A stretch of DNA of 64,000 nucleotides from Variovorax sp. EL159 (GCF_900100965.1 NZ_FMUJ01000003.1:248001-312000); one strand, 5' to 3'; counted from the first letter of the stretch, positions 55,056-64,000 are shown. Notes: generated by a model not told the origin, from the sequence alone. Made by a program: numbers and translations.

Positions 55056-56423
55056 TCAGGCCGCAGCCGCTTGGGGCGTGACCGTTGGCGCACTTCCCGC
55101 ATCGTCCGTGGCCCACACACTGGCGCGCTGCAAGTCCTTCTCGTAGCTGCGAGATGCGACCACGAAGAGGCCGGCCGACAACAGGCCGAAGACCGGCATC
55201 ACCGCCATGGCGATCTGGAGCGACCACGCATCGGACAGCAGGCCGGCGATGAACGGCCCCGCAGCCAGGCCCAGCAGGTTCTGGAACAAGGAAAGCACCG
55301 AGGCACCCGTGGCCTGGATGCTGTGATGGATGACGTCGATGGTCACTGCGACGACCACGCCCGAGAGGCACGCCATGAAGAAGCCTCCGACGGCAATCCA
55401 CGCGAACTGCGCCTGCGGGGTGAGCACCACGCCCAGGTACGGGGCACCGAATGCAAAGCCCAGCACCACCGCGGAGACCGCGCACAGCAGCGCCGTCACT
55501 TGCAGTTTTGCGCGCGGACGCGATTGACCCGCGCGGTCGGCGACAGCGCCCCAGACCACGCTTCCTGCGGCGCCGCACAGCACGACGATGGCGGCGCGGA
55601 TGGCGGCCTGGTCGGTTGCCAGGCCGTGCATGCGGTTGAGGTAGCTCGGCAGCCAGGACCAGACCGAAGAGATCAGGATCACCTGCGCCGGTGCCGCCAG
55701 GCACACCCAGAGCAGCGTGCGCGAATCCATCAACCGCCGGACGATGGCGCTCAACGTTCCTTGCGGGGAGCGCACCGCCTGATCCAGCCGTGGCGTGAGC
55801 GAAACCGTGGGGTAGTCCCGCACCTTCAGGTACAGCAGCGCTAGCAGCAGCCCCGGAACACCCACGGCTCCGAACGCGGCGCGCCACCCCCAGTGGGCTG
55901 CGATGACGCCACCGAGCAGAACACCCAGGACCGAGCCAATCGATGCGCAGGCAAAGAAGGCGGCCATCAGCATGCCGCGCATGCGGGACGGAAAGTGGCT
56001 GGCGATCAGCACCGCACCGACCGAGCCATAGCCCGCTTCGCCAAGCCCGACCACCGCGCGGGCGGCCAGCAACTGGCCGTAGCTTCCCGTGAACATGCAG
56101 GAGATGGACGCAAGGCTCCAGACCAACGCCATGACCACGATGCTTTTGACGCGGCTGAAGCGATCGGCCGCCAGCGCCACCGGAATGCCGGCCAGGGCCA
56201 CGGTCACTGAAACGGCCGAAGCCAGTCCGCCCAGTTGCTTGTCCGAAAGGCTCCAGGCTTCCTTCAGATGGGGAAAGAGCGACACGATCACCTGGCGGTC
56301 GATGTAGTCGAACAGCATCAGGGCGGCGGTCATGCCGAAGGCGAACCAGGCCTGGCGAGGTCCGATCAGGTAGCCATCGGCATCGGCCTGTCCCTGGTGG
56401 CGTGTATGCAGGTGCATGGTCAT
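55056..56423 (-). CDS. MFS transporter
   Basis: A 455-residue major facilitator protein with 12 hydrophobic helices and the loop motif ADRFSRVKSI after helix 2. It carries DYIDRQVIVSLFPHLKEAWS near the N-terminus, typical of the Spinster-like/ACS-type transporters. It ends the TauD-BKACE-quinone reductase cluster (16 bp behind the oxidoreductase gene), so it is the candidate carrier for that pathway's substrate. Start ATG 56423 has GAGAGA upstream. Confidence 0.92.
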   Translation of the reverse strand: MTMHLHTRHQGQADADGYLIGPRQAWFAFGMTAALMLFDYIDRQVIVSLFPHLKEAWSLSDKQLGGLASAVSVTVALAGIPVALAADRFSRVKSIVVMALVWSLASISCMFTGSYGQLLAARAVVGLGEAGYGSVGAVLIASHFPSRMRGMLMAAFFACASIGSVLGVLLGGVIAAHWGWRAAFGAVGVPGLLLALLYLKVRDYPTVSLTPRLDQAVRSPQGTLSAIVRRLMDSRTLLWVCLAAPAQVILISSVWSWLPSYLNRMHGLATDQAAIRAAIVVLCGAAGSVVWGAVADRAGQSRPRAKLQVTALLCAVSAVVLGFAFGAPYLGVVLTPQAQFAWIAVGGFFMACLSGVVVAVTIDVIHHSIQATGASVLSLFQNLLGLAAGPFIAGLLSDAWSLQIAMAVMPVFGLLSAGLFVVASRSYEKDLQRASVWATDDAGSAPTVTPQAAAA

Positions 56424-56439
56424 GATGGTCTCTCGCGGT

Positions 56440-57411
56440 TCAAGGTACGAGGACAGTGGCGCCCGTGGTCCTGCGCCCTTCGAGCGCGCGATGCGCCTCG
56501 GCCGCATCGGCGAGCGCAAAGCTCTGCTGCGGCTCGTTCACGATACGGCCAGCCAGCACGTGATCGAACAGTTCGCGCGCCATGTCGAGCATGTGCGAAC
56601 GCGGCTGGATGTAATGGATCATTGCCGGCCGCGTGAGCCAGATCGAGCCTTTGGCAGCGAGCACTTGCGAGTCGACGACCACCGAGCCCGACGAGGTGCC
56701 ATTGCTGACCAGGGAACCGCGCGGCTGCAGGCAATCGAGCGAGGCCTGCAGCGTGTCCTTTCCCACCGAGTCGTAGACCACCGGTACGCCCTTGCCGTCG
56801 GTCAGCTCGCGCACGCGCTGCGCGATGTTCTCGCGCGAGGTCACGATGGTGTGGGCACAGCCGTTGGCCTTGGCGATGGCTGCCTTTTCGTCGGTGCTGA
56901 CGGTGCCGATCATCGTCACGCCCATGGCGCGTGCCCACTGGCAGGCGATGAGGCCCACGCCGCCCGCTGCCGCGTGATACAGGATGGTCTCGCCGCCCTG
57001 GAGCGGATAGACCTGGCGGAACAGGTACTGCGCCGTCATGCCCTTCATCATGAGCGTGGCGGCGGTGCGGTCGGAGATGCCGTCGGGCAGCGGGATCAGC
57101 ACGTCGGCTGGCATCACCCGTACCTGCGAGTACGCGCCCTGGGGTCCGATGAGATAACCCACGCGGTCGCCCACGCGAATGTCGGTCACGTCCGGTCCGA
57201 TGGCTTCAACCACACCAACTGCATCGGAGCCCAACCCGTTAGGCAATGCCAGAGGATAGCGGCCGGTGCGAAAGTAGATGTCGATGAAGTTGACGGCGAT
57301 GTAGCTATGGCGCACACGGGCTTGGCCCGGGCCGGGCTCGCCGACCTCGACGTCTTCGAGCCTCAGAACCTCCGGACCGCCGGTCTCGTAGAAGCGGATG
57401 GCCTTGGTCAT
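56440..57411 (-). CDS. Quinone oxidoreductase (zinc-independent MDR)
   Basis: A 323-residue NADPH:quinone oxidoreductase of the MDR superfamily. Conserved features are RTGRYPLALPNGLGSDAVGV, the nucleotide-binding AAAGGVGLIACQWAR and DSVGKDTLQASLDCLQ; zinc-binding Cys residues are absent, as in QorA. Start 57411 has AGGAAAC upstream. It lies between the BKACE gene and the MFS gene in the same operon. Confidence 0.93.
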   Translation of the reverse strand: MTKAIRFYETGGPEVLRLEDVEVGEPGPGQARVRHSYIAVNFIDIYFRTGRYPLALPNGLGSDAVGVVEAIGPDVTDIRVGDRVGYLIGPQGAYSQVRVMPADVLIPLPDGISDRTAATLMMKGMTAQYLFRQVYPLQGGETILYHAAAGGVGLIACQWARAMGVTMIGTVSTDEKAAIAKANGCAHTIVTSRENIAQRVRELTDGKGVPVVYDSVGKDTLQASLDCLQPRGSLVSNGTSSGSVVVDSQVLAAKGSIWLTRPAMIHYIQPRSHMLDMARELFDHVLAGRIVNEPQQSFALADAAEAHRALEGRRTTGATVLVP

Positions 57412-57454
57412 GGTGCGTTTCCTGTGAGGTGGGGGAGGGGCGGGCAGGGCCGGC

Positions 57455-58513
57455 TCAGGCCGCCTTGCGCAGGAATCCCTGCTGGCCACCGTTGCGGTTG
57501 GGCGCGAAGCCGTTGGCGAGCAGCGTCTCTTCCACCGTGTCGTAGAAGACGCCGATCTTGGAGATCTCGCGCGCCTGTGCGGCCGTCGCGATCGGGCGGC
57601 CGAACTGGCGCGAGATGGCCACCAGCTGCTCGATCTGCGCCACGGTGCCGATCTTCGCGGTGCGCGACTGGTTCCAGAGGTTGTCTTCGGTGCCGGTGCG
57701 CACGTGCAGGCCCATGGCAATGCCGATCATGTTGACGGGCAACACGTTGAGCACCGAGCTTTCCACCGTGAGCACCGCACCGTCGGGCACGGCACGCGTC
57801 ATGTTGGCCAGGTTGTAGATGTTGGGCGCATCCATGCCGCCGCCGATGGCCACCCAGTTCATCACCAGCGGCCCCTTGTAGATCCCGCGCCGGATCAATC
57901 GCTCGACGGACTCGAAGCTGTTGATGTTGTAGCACTGGAAGGCGCTCTGGATGCCGGCCTTGGTCAGGCGACGGATGTGCTCCTCGGCCCAGCCCGGCTG
58001 GGCCGGCACCGTCATCTCCTTGTAGGCGTTGAAGACAGCGGGGTCTTCCATCGAGGTGCCCTTGATGTCGCGGACGTCGAACTGTTCCAGCACATTCATC
58101 TGCGACGTGTTGATCGTCACCGTCACCTGGTCGGGCTTGGGGTCGAGGTCGGCCAGCATGTGGCGCGTGTCGTCGCTCAGCCATTTGGCGGCCGCGCCAT
58201 CGGTCTCGGGCGCGAAGCTGATCGAGCCGCCCACCTGGATGATCATCTCCGGCACGCGGGCACGCACGCCGGCGATCAGCTCGTTGAACTTCGACAGGCG
58301 CTTGCTGCCCCGGCCATCGAGTTCGCGCACGTGCAGGTGCAGCACCGTGGCGCCGGCGTTGTAGCAATCCACCGCTTTCTGGATCTGGTCTTCCATCGTG
58401 ACCGGGATGTCTTCGGGGAAGTCGGAGGGCACCCATGACGGCGCGTACGGCGCGGCGGTAATGATCAGCGGCTGCTGGTTTTCGGGGAACAGATGGCCGT
58501 CGAGAAAATTCAT
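57455..58513 (-). CDS. Beta-keto acid cleavage enzyme (BKACE, DUF849)
   Basis: A 352-residue TIM-barrel protein of the BKACE family, whose members condense a beta-keto acid with acetyl-CoA to give acetoacetate and a new CoA ester. Metal His59 and His61 (VLHLHVR) and the C-terminal HVRTGTEDN motif are present. It is longer than Kce (about 275 aa), mainly at the N-terminus. The substrate differs between members and cannot be read here. ATG 58513 has GAGGT upstream. Middle gene of the TauD cluster. Confidence 0.92.
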   Translation of the reverse strand: MNFLDGHLFPENQQPLIITAAPYAPSWVPSDFPEDIPVTMEDQIQKAVDCYNAGATVLHLHVRELDGRGSKRLSKFNELIAGVRARVPEMIIQVGGSISFAPETDGAAAKWLSDDTRHMLADLDPKPDQVTVTINTSQMNVLEQFDVRDIKGTSMEDPAVFNAYKEMTVPAQPGWAEEHIRRLTKAGIQSAFQCYNINSFESVERLIRRGIYKGPLVMNWVAIGGGMDAPNIYNLANMTRAVPDGAVLTVESSVLNVLPVNMIGIAMGLHVRTGTEDNLWNQSRTAKIGTVAQIEQLVAISRQFGRPIATAAQAREISKIGVFYDTVEETLLANGFAPNRNGGQQGFLRKAA

Positions 58514-58575
58514 GGCAGATACCTCGGTAGAAAGTAAAAGAGGGAAAGAGAAGGAAAGTGCAGGGCGGGGCCCGC

Positions 58576-59484
58576 TCAGAAGACCGCTTCGCCGACGATG
58601 CCGGCCCGCTCCATCTTTCGATGGCAGGGCGGGTAGTCCATGACCGCGTAATGCTGGGTCGAACGGTTGTCCCACATGGCCACGTCGCCCGGCTGCCAGC
58701 GCCAGCGCAACTGGTACTCGGGGATCTGGACCTGGCTCACGAGGTACGCGAGCAGCATCGCGGCGCCCGGTTGGTAGTCCTGCCCGTAGCGCACGTTGGC
58801 CGGCGTATGGAAATTGGTGAAGTGCGTCGTGAAGCCGTTGACGAAAAGAATCTTCTCGCCCGTGTCGGGGTGCGTGCGCACCACCGGATGTTCGGCATCG
58901 GGAAACTGCGCCTTCAGGGCCAGGCGCTTCTCGATCGGCATGGCGGCGCCGAAGGTGGCCTCGATGCTGTGGCGCGCGCGCAGGCCGGCGATCTGCTGTT
59001 GGATGTGCACCGGCAGCTTCTCGTAGGCCAGCGCCATGTTGGCCCACATGGTGTCGCCGCCCACCGGTGGGCATTCCACGCAGCGCAGCACGCAGCCGAA
59101 GGGCGGCTTCTCGCGCCAGGTGGCGTCGGTGTGCCAGCTGTTCTCGTAGCGGTCGACCGGCGTCTCGGGGTTCTTGTAGATGCGCACCAGGCCGGGATGC
59201 TCGGGGTCGCTGCCGATCACCGGGTGGTCTTCGAGCTCGCCGTAGTGGCGGGCGAAGGCAACGTGCTCGCTGCGCGTGAGCGCCTGCTGGCGAAAGAACA
59301 GCACCTTGTGCTGCACCAGCAGCGCGCGGATCTCGGCGGCCAGGCCGGCATCGCGCGACGCATCGGCAAGCGACACGTGACGCAACTCGGCGCCGATGGC
59401 GCAGGTCACCGGGTGAACCTCGATGCCGCGTGTCAGGACGGCGAGTGCCCCGTTCGGGGGCGCTGGCTGGTTCGTCGAACCCAT
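58576..59484 (-). CDS. TauD/TfdA family Fe(II)/2-oxoglutarate dioxygenase
   Basis: A 302-residue dioxygenase of the TauD/TfdA family. The iron ligands are His118 and Asp120 (WHTDATW) and His278 (STQHYAV), with 2-oxoglutarate Arg289/293 in PPCHRKMER. Family members hydroxylate taurine, 2,4-D, carnitine and other acids; the substrate is unknown. Start 59484 has AAAGGAG upstream. First gene of the TauD-BKACE-Qor-MFS cluster, behind the LuxR regulator. Confidence 0.93.
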   Translation of the reverse strand: MGSTNQPAPPNGALAVLTRGIEVHPVTCAIGAELRHVSLADASRDAGLAAEIRALLVQHKVLFFRQQALTRSEHVAFARHYGELEDHPVIGSDPEHPGLVRIYKNPETPVDRYENSWHTDATWREKPPFGCVLRCVECPPVGGDTMWANMALAYEKLPVHIQQQIAGLRARHSIEATFGAAMPIEKRLALKAQFPDAEHPVVRTHPDTGEKILFVNGFTTHFTNFHTPANVRYGQDYQPGAAMLLAYLVSQVQIPEYQLRWRWQPGDVAMWDNRSTQHYAVMDYPPCHRKMERAGIVGEAVF

Positions 59485-59558
59485 TTTTTGTCTCCTTTGC
59501 CGATCGTGTGACACCGCGCGTTGGCGATGCCCTGTGCTGACAAGAAGAGTAGGTCGTG

Positions 59559-59609
59559 CCCCTCTCCGGCGCCCCCTCCTCGCAGGAGGGGGCGGGGTGC
59601 CGAGAGGGG
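59559..59609. repeat. Long REP-like hairpin between the luxR and tauD genes
   Basis: An inner perfect stem (11 bases, 59570-59580 with 59584-59594, CGC loop) is extended by an outer pair CCCCTCTC (59559-59566) and GAGAGGGG (59602-59609). Such GC-rich imperfect palindromes occur as dispersed repeats in Burkholderiales. It also sits where the LuxR transcript could end before the tauD gene begins. Confidence 0.5.
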
Positions 59610-59624
59610 AGGGGTAACCCTGAT

Positions 59625-62354
59625 TCAGCGCTCGAGGGCGAGCAGTCCCAGGATGCGCGCGCGCTGCACCACTTGCGCGCGGGTGCCCGCATCGAGCTTG
59701 GCGAAGAGGTTCTTGACGTGCCACTTGATGGTGGTTTCGCTCACCTGCATGGCGCGTCCGATTTCCTTGTTCGACAGGTTGCGGGCCAGCAGCGTCAGCA
59801 CCTCGCCTTCCTTGGGCGTGAGCACGGTGCCGTGCGTTGCGCTCGGTGCGGGCATCGGCTGCGGCGCCGGGGCGGTGACGGCCACGGTGATCTCGGGTTG
59901 CGCGCTCTCGGCCGAGAGCGTGCCCACCCAGGCCCCGAGATCGGGGTGCGCGTCGGAGAAGACGCGCTGCAGCCCGTAGGCACGTGCCAGGTCCATCGCT
60001 TCGCGGATAAGCGCCTGTGACGCCTGGCCGCTGCGTTCGAGCGCAAGGGCGCGCAGCCCGAGCAGCTCGATGTGCAGGCCACCCTGCTTGAGCTGCCGCG
60101 CCCGGTCATCGGCCCGCATCAGGTGCGCCAGGGCGTCCGGCCAGTCTCCAGCCGCCATGGCCGCCTGGGCGTGTGCTTCATCGCGTAGCGCTTCCACGCT
60201 GCGCCGCCACAGCGGCCCTTGCGGCAGCGCGGGGTCGGCCAACTGCGCGTCGATCCGCTCGCACAGTTCGCGGCAGGTCTGGGCGCGACGGTGCCGCGCA
60301 TGCAGGCGCACCTGCTCGGCGAGGCTGGCAATGCGCAACCGAGGCAGGCGCCGCGCGGTACCTGCTGCATCCAACGCGTTCAGCAACGCCAGCGCGCGGT
60401 GTTCGGCGCCTTCGGCTGCCGCGATGCGGGCCGCTGTGCGGTAGGCCAGCAGCAGCGATTCGGGCATGCCACTGTGTTCGAGCACGTCGAGACGGTCGGC
60501 CAGCAGCGTCGCGGCGTCGCCCGGCAGGTCGCGCTCCCAGGCCACCGCGGCGAGCAGCGCGGCCAGGTTGCAGCTGAAGCGATGGCGCCGCCCCAGTTCA
60601 GCTTCGGCGCTCGCCACGGCAGGCCGCAGGAGTTGCTCGGCCAGCAAGACCTGCCCCTCCCAGACATAGCTGAGGCCGATGACCAGTTCACTCCAGCGCC
60701 GGATGTAGTTGATGCCATGGCCGGAATGTCCGCGCGGGGCCTGTTGCTGGCGCAAGCGCGCCAGGGCCGGCTCGCCCTCGAGCAGCGCGCGATACGCCAT
60801 GCGGTTGGCATGCGACTGGAGCAGCAGCGGTTCGGTCAGCGGAACCGTGCCGGCCCACGGCGCATGCAACGCGACGAAGTGGTCGGGGTCGTCCGCGAAC
60901 ACGGCGGCACCGCCGAGGATGAGTGCGCATTCGCAGCGCAGCGCGTCGCCGGCGTCGGGCTGCACCAGGATGCGCGCCACGAAGCGCTGGGCTTCTTCAT
61001 GCCGCTCGCTGGAGGCAAGCGTCCATGCCGCCGCCAGCATCAGGCGCGGGCGGCGGTCGAGTTCATCGGCGGGCAACTGCGCGAGCCATTCGATCACGGC
61101 CGCCTGCCGGCCGCGCCGCATGAGGGACTCGTACAGGCTGCGCTCCGCCAACTCATAGGCTGTCTGGTGCTGGCCCGCACTCAGCGCATGCTTGGCCGCT
61201 TCGTCGAGCAGGTCGTGCGCTGCCAGCCACTGCGCTGCGCGCGCATGCACCGCGACCTGCTCGGCGGCATCGAGCGCGGTGAAGCGCTGGCGCAGCACGT
61301 CGCGCGCCAGGGCGTGCATGCGCAGCCAATCGCCGCCTTCTGCGGCGGCGAAGACCGGCGTGTCGTTGTTCAGCCGGGCCAGCCGCGCCGCGGCGTCTTC
61401 GGTACCTGACACAGCCCGACAGAGATCCGGGTGCAGCAGGTCGAGCGCAGCGATGCAAACCAGGAAATCGCGATCGTCCGGGTCCAGGTTAAGCAGCAGC
61501 AGCCGCACGAGTTCGCCTTTCAGCTCGCCGGCCGCCGCCGTCATGTCTGAGAGTGCGGCGTGGGCATCGGCGCCGCGCGAAATGATCGTCATGGCCAGCT
61601 GCAAGCCCAGCGGCCATCCCTCCGTCAGCTCATGCAGCCGCGCGGCCATGTTGCGATCGACGCGCGCGCCGAAGCGGGCCTGCACGAGCTGCAGCGTTTC
61701 GTCGAGGCTGAACTTCAGCTGCGCCGGGCCGATCTCCACGCACTGGCCGTATGCGACCAGGTCTTCGATGTCCAGCCGGCCGTCGGGTCGCGCCGCGATC
61801 AACCTGCGCACATTGGGCGGCGCATTGCGCAGCAGGTAGGCCAGGGCTTCGCGCGATGCCGCCGGCAGCCGGTCGGCCTCGTCGATGACCAGCACCACAT
61901 TCAAGGCCGCCTGCGTCAGTTCGCAGAGCAGGGCAGTGACGCTGGCGAGGTTGCCCGGCCTGTCGTCCTCAAGCACGCCACGGCCGAAGGCAGGGCGCCC
62001 CATGGCGGCGCGCAGTGCCAGCGCCAGGCTCTGCACCAGCCGGCCCGGATCGTCATGGCTCTGCGCCGAGACCCAGGCGACCGGCAGACCCAAGCTCAGG
62101 TACTCCAGTCGCCATTGCGCCAGCAGCGATGTCTTGCCGAACCCCGATGGCGCCTGCACCACGAGAACCGCGCAGTCCCGCAGCGCTTCGGCGCTCGACA
62201 AGAGGCGGGCGCGCGACACCAGGTGGCGCGGCACGCGCGGCGGTGTCACTTTGAGCAGAAGGTCGCGCGGGGCGCCGGTCAAGCCGGTCGTCGAGAAGGT
62301 CGCCAAGGGTACGTGTCCGTGGAAGGGGCTGGGCCGATTCTCCGCGTCAATCAC
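59625..62354 (-). CDS. LuxR-family ATP-dependent (MalT-type) regulator
   Basis: A 909-residue signal-transducing ATPase regulator. A P-loop (APSGFGKTSLL) near the N-terminus and Walker B VVLVIDEADRL are followed by a long helical TPR-like region, and a C-terminal LuxR helix-turn-helix (LTPKEGEVLTLLARNLSNKE, then IGRAMQVSETTIKWHVKNLF). Length and order match MalT. The GTG at 62354 overlaps the stop of the AraC gene by 8 bp (GTGATTGA), so translation is probably coupled; longer frames extend into that gene. Likely activator of the downstream tauD cluster. Confidence 0.9.
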   Translation of the reverse strand: MIDAENRPSPFHGHVPLATFSTTGLTGAPRDLLLKVTPPRVPRHLVSRARLLSSAEALRDCAVLVVQAPSGFGKTSLLAQWRLEYLSLGLPVAWVSAQSHDDPGRLVQSLALALRAAMGRPAFGRGVLEDDRPGNLASVTALLCELTQAALNVVLVIDEADRLPAASREALAYLLRNAPPNVRRLIAARPDGRLDIEDLVAYGQCVEIGPAQLKFSLDETLQLVQARFGARVDRNMAARLHELTEGWPLGLQLAMTIISRGADAHAALSDMTAAAGELKGELVRLLLLNLDPDDRDFLVCIAALDLLHPDLCRAVSGTEDAAARLARLNNDTPVFAAAEGGDWLRMHALARDVLRQRFTALDAAEQVAVHARAAQWLAAHDLLDEAAKHALSAGQHQTAYELAERSLYESLMRRGRQAAVIEWLAQLPADELDRRPRLMLAAAWTLASSERHEEAQRFVARILVQPDAGDALRCECALILGGAAVFADDPDHFVALHAPWAGTVPLTEPLLLQSHANRMAYRALLEGEPALARLRQQQAPRGHSGHGINYIRRWSELVIGLSYVWEGQVLLAEQLLRPAVASAEAELGRRHRFSCNLAALLAAVAWERDLPGDAATLLADRLDVLEHSGMPESLLLAYRTAARIAAAEGAEHRALALLNALDAAGTARRLPRLRIASLAEQVRLHARHRRAQTCRELCERIDAQLADPALPQGPLWRRSVEALRDEAHAQAAMAAGDWPDALAHLMRADDRARQLKQGGLHIELLGLRALALERSGQASQALIREAMDLARAYGLQRVFSDAHPDLGAWVGTLSAESAQPEITVAVTAPAPQPMPAPSATHGTVLTPKEGEVLTLLARNLSNKEIGRAMQVSETTIKWHVKNLFAKLDAGTRAQVVQRARILGLLALER

Positions 62355-63387
62355 CGGCAAGCGGGGAGGCCGCCCGGCGGCGCCCCGCGCTGCGCCTTGC
62401 CCGGCTCTCCTTGGCGCTGCAACCGAATTGCGCATGGAACCAGCGCGACAGCCCGCTGGGTGCGGAGAAGCCGAGCAAGGTCGCAACCTCGGCCAGCGGA
62501 CGGTCGCTTTCAAGGACATGGCGCGTGGCGAGCTCCGTGCGCACGTCGTTGACGATCGAAGAGAAGGTCTGCCCTTCGTCCGCCAGGCGGCGCTGGATCG
62601 TTCGGCACACCACGCCCAGATGGTCCGACACCTGCTCGATCGTGCAGCGCCCGCTGGGGAGCAGCAGCAAGATGGTGCGCCGCACGTCGTCGAGCATGGT
62701 GTCCGTGGGCAGCTTGGCCGATGCGTCCAGCAGTTGCTGCGCGTAGCGCGCCATGGCCGGGTCTGCCGACGGGTTGCGCATGGCCAGGTCTTCCCTGGCG
62801 CAGACGATGCAGTTGAAGTCGTTATCGAACTCGACCACGCGGCCGATCAACCGTTGATGGGTGCGAAGGTCTCGCGGTGCGGAGTGCGCGAAGCACACGC
62901 GCCGGGGCTGCCAGTCCGCGCCGAGAAACTGGCGCATCAGGCGCAGCAACACACCCAGCGCAAGCTCGATGCGTTGTCGCGTGGCCTGGTTCCCCTTGCC
63001 GGGCCGGACTTCCTCGCGGATGACCACCACATGGTCGAACTCTTCGAGCATCAGCGAGAGCGAGCTGTTCAGCAGCGACTGGTAGCGGATCAGCACATCG
63101 AGCGAATCCCGCAAGGTCGCCTGGTCGCGGATCAGCAGGCCAACCGCCCCAAGATTCGACAGGCGCCGCGATTCCGCCATGCACAGGCCGAAGCTCTCAT
63201 TGCCCGAACTGGTGGCCGACGACTGGAGCAGCGACGCGACGTTCTCGACCGGAATCATCAGGTCGGGTTCGTGCAGAACGCTGGGGCTCAGGCCTGCATC
63301 CAGGAGCATGCGCACCGGATCGAGGCCACTGGCGCGGGCGACCTCGCTGTAGTTGGTAAGACTTGCCGCGCGGACCAGGGAAGACAT
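62347..63387 (-). CDS. AraC family regulator (Arabinose_bd/OruR type)
   Basis: A 346-residue AraC-type regulator with an N-terminal arabinose_bd-like domain (MSSLVRAASLTNYSEVARAS, LMIPVENVASLLQSSA, ESFGLCMAES) and a C-terminal helix-turn-helix pair (CTIEQVSDHLGVVCRTIQRR, then LAEVATLLGFSAPSGLSRWF). The architecture is that of OruR/ArgR-like regulators. It is divergent from the serine-hydrolase gene at 63560 and overlaps the LuxR gene, forming a two-regulator operon ahead of the tauD cluster. Confidence 0.92.
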   Translation of the reverse strand: MSSLVRAASLTNYSEVARASGLDPVRMLLDAGLSPSVLHEPDLMIPVENVASLLQSSATSSGNESFGLCMAESRRLSNLGAVGLLIRDQATLRDSLDVLIRYQSLLNSSLSLMLEEFDHVVVIREEVRPGKGNQATRQRIELALGVLLRLMRQFLGADWQPRRVCFAHSAPRDLRTHQRLIGRVVEFDNDFNCIVCAREDLAMRNPSADPAMARYAQQLLDASAKLPTDTMLDDVRRTILLLLPSGRCTIEQVSDHLGVVCRTIQRRLADEGQTFSSIVNDVRTELATRHVLESDRPLAEVATLLGFSAPSGLSRWFHAQFGCSAKESRARRSAGRRRAASPLAGD

Positions 63388-63559
63388 CGAAAGCCTGAGC
63401 ACTGAAGTGGCACCGAAGGGTAAGTGGCTGGCGCGCAATGTCAATCGGGAGAACACGGCCGTCACCAGAATCCGGGGCATCGCGATGTACGGCCCGCCTT
63501 GCACGCGACGAATGCAACGCACGGCCATTGCCGGCGACCGACCCCGTTGAACAGCTGCC

Positions 63560-64000
63560 ATGAATACCTCGATCCCTTCCACCGTTCTCATCGTGCCCGG
63601 CCTTCGCGACCACGTGCCCGACCATTGGCAGACACTGCTGGCGGCCCGGCTTCCACGGGTGCGCAGCGTGCCCCCGCTCGAACACGACAAGCTGAGCTGC
63701 GCGGCGCGCGTCGGCGCCATCGACCGAGCCCTGCAGGGCATCGATGGACCGGTGGTCATCGTGGCGCACAGCGCTGGCGCGATCATGGTCGCGCACTGGG
63801 CGGCGACGCATCCTGCGCGCGACATCCGCGGCGCGCTGCTGGCCACGCCGGCGGACCTCGAAACGCCTTTGCCCGCGGGCTACCCGGCCATCGACATGCT
63901 GAAGGACAACGGCTGGTTGCCGATTCCACGCGCACCGCTGCCGTTCCCGAGCATCGTGGCCGCGAGCAGCAACGATCCGCTTGCGCGGCTCGAGCGTGCG
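63560..64000 (+). CDS. RBBP9/YdeN-like serine hydrolase (3' end outside window)
   Basis: Open reading frame of 147 codons running off the right edge. It starts MNTSIPSTVLIVPGLRDHVP, then DHWQTLLAARLP, with nucleophile AHSAGA and the later ASSNDPL typical of the RBBP9/YdeN small serine hydrolases (about 190 aa). The His and Asp of the triad lie beyond the window or near its end. Divergent from the AraC gene; target peptide or ester unknown. Confidence 0.85.
   Translation, partial: MNTSIPSTVLIVPGLRDHVPDHWQTLLAARLPRVRSVPPLEHDKLSCAARVGAIDRALQGIDGPVVIVAHSAGAIMVAHWAATHPARDIRGALLATPADLETPLPAGYPAIDMLKDNGWLPIPRAPLPFPSIVAASSNDPLARLERA

Overview
The window is high-GC DNA, densely coded on both strands. 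Its gene families (Bug-type TTT receptor, BKACE and TauD enzymes, many LysR/AraC/TetR/LuxR regulators, SMP-30, DUF2721, ESPR-type autotransporter) point to a soil or plant-associated betaproteobacterium of the Comamonadaceae. Variovorax is the best guess, but this is inferred from gene content, not from a marker gene. I saw no rRNA, tRNA, CRISPR array, insertion sequence or prophage.

Layout. 1-6.3 kb: the tail of mrdA (PBP2), a lone phosphotransacylase, a bestrophin-type channel, an aldehyde dehydrogenase and an ICMT-like methyltransferase. 6.5-13.9 kb: a chemoreceptor-like protein with reversed domain order, then a 1742-residue autotransporter whose passenger starts with a TPS/haemagglutinin domain. 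The autotransporter is preceded by a vestigial second ESPR start and two perfect palindromes. 14-20 kb: a TetR-controlled SMP-30/esterase pair, a LysR/isochorismatase-hydrolase divergon and an inositol-monophosphatase-family enzyme. 20-27 kb: regulators (a 942-aa winged-helix/ATPase/TPR protein, a LuxR protein and an AraC protein), a small NTF2-like protein, a secreted alpha/beta hydrolase and an SDR.

27-40 kb holds a divergent EF-G paralogue and the most coherent system in the window. From deoC downstream on the minus strand it runs deoC, a two-domain ALDH16-like aldehyde dehydrogenase, rbsD/fucU, ribokinase, permease, periplasmic binding protein, ABC ATPase and permease. A DeoR-family regulator diverges from deoC. 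I read this as uptake and breakdown of 2-deoxyribose or a similar pentose: import, mutarotation, phosphorylation, aldol cleavage to acetaldehyde and glyceraldehyde-3-phosphate, then aldehyde oxidation. Two tandem inverted repeats sit between deoC and deoR, and a LacI-type operator sits inside the operon.

40-56 kb: an amidase/Bug-receptor pair with a divergent LysR gene, a YXWGXW-type lipoprotein, a hotdog-fold protein, katG, a CDF metal exporter with its RcnR-type repressor, a secreted cupin/CMD fusion, another SDR and three small proteins. 55-64 kb: a predicted catabolic cluster, TauD dioxygenase, BKACE (DUF849), quinone oxidoreductase and MFS transporter, lying downstream of overlapping AraC and MalT-type LuxR regulators. 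The window ends inside a small serine-hydrolase gene.
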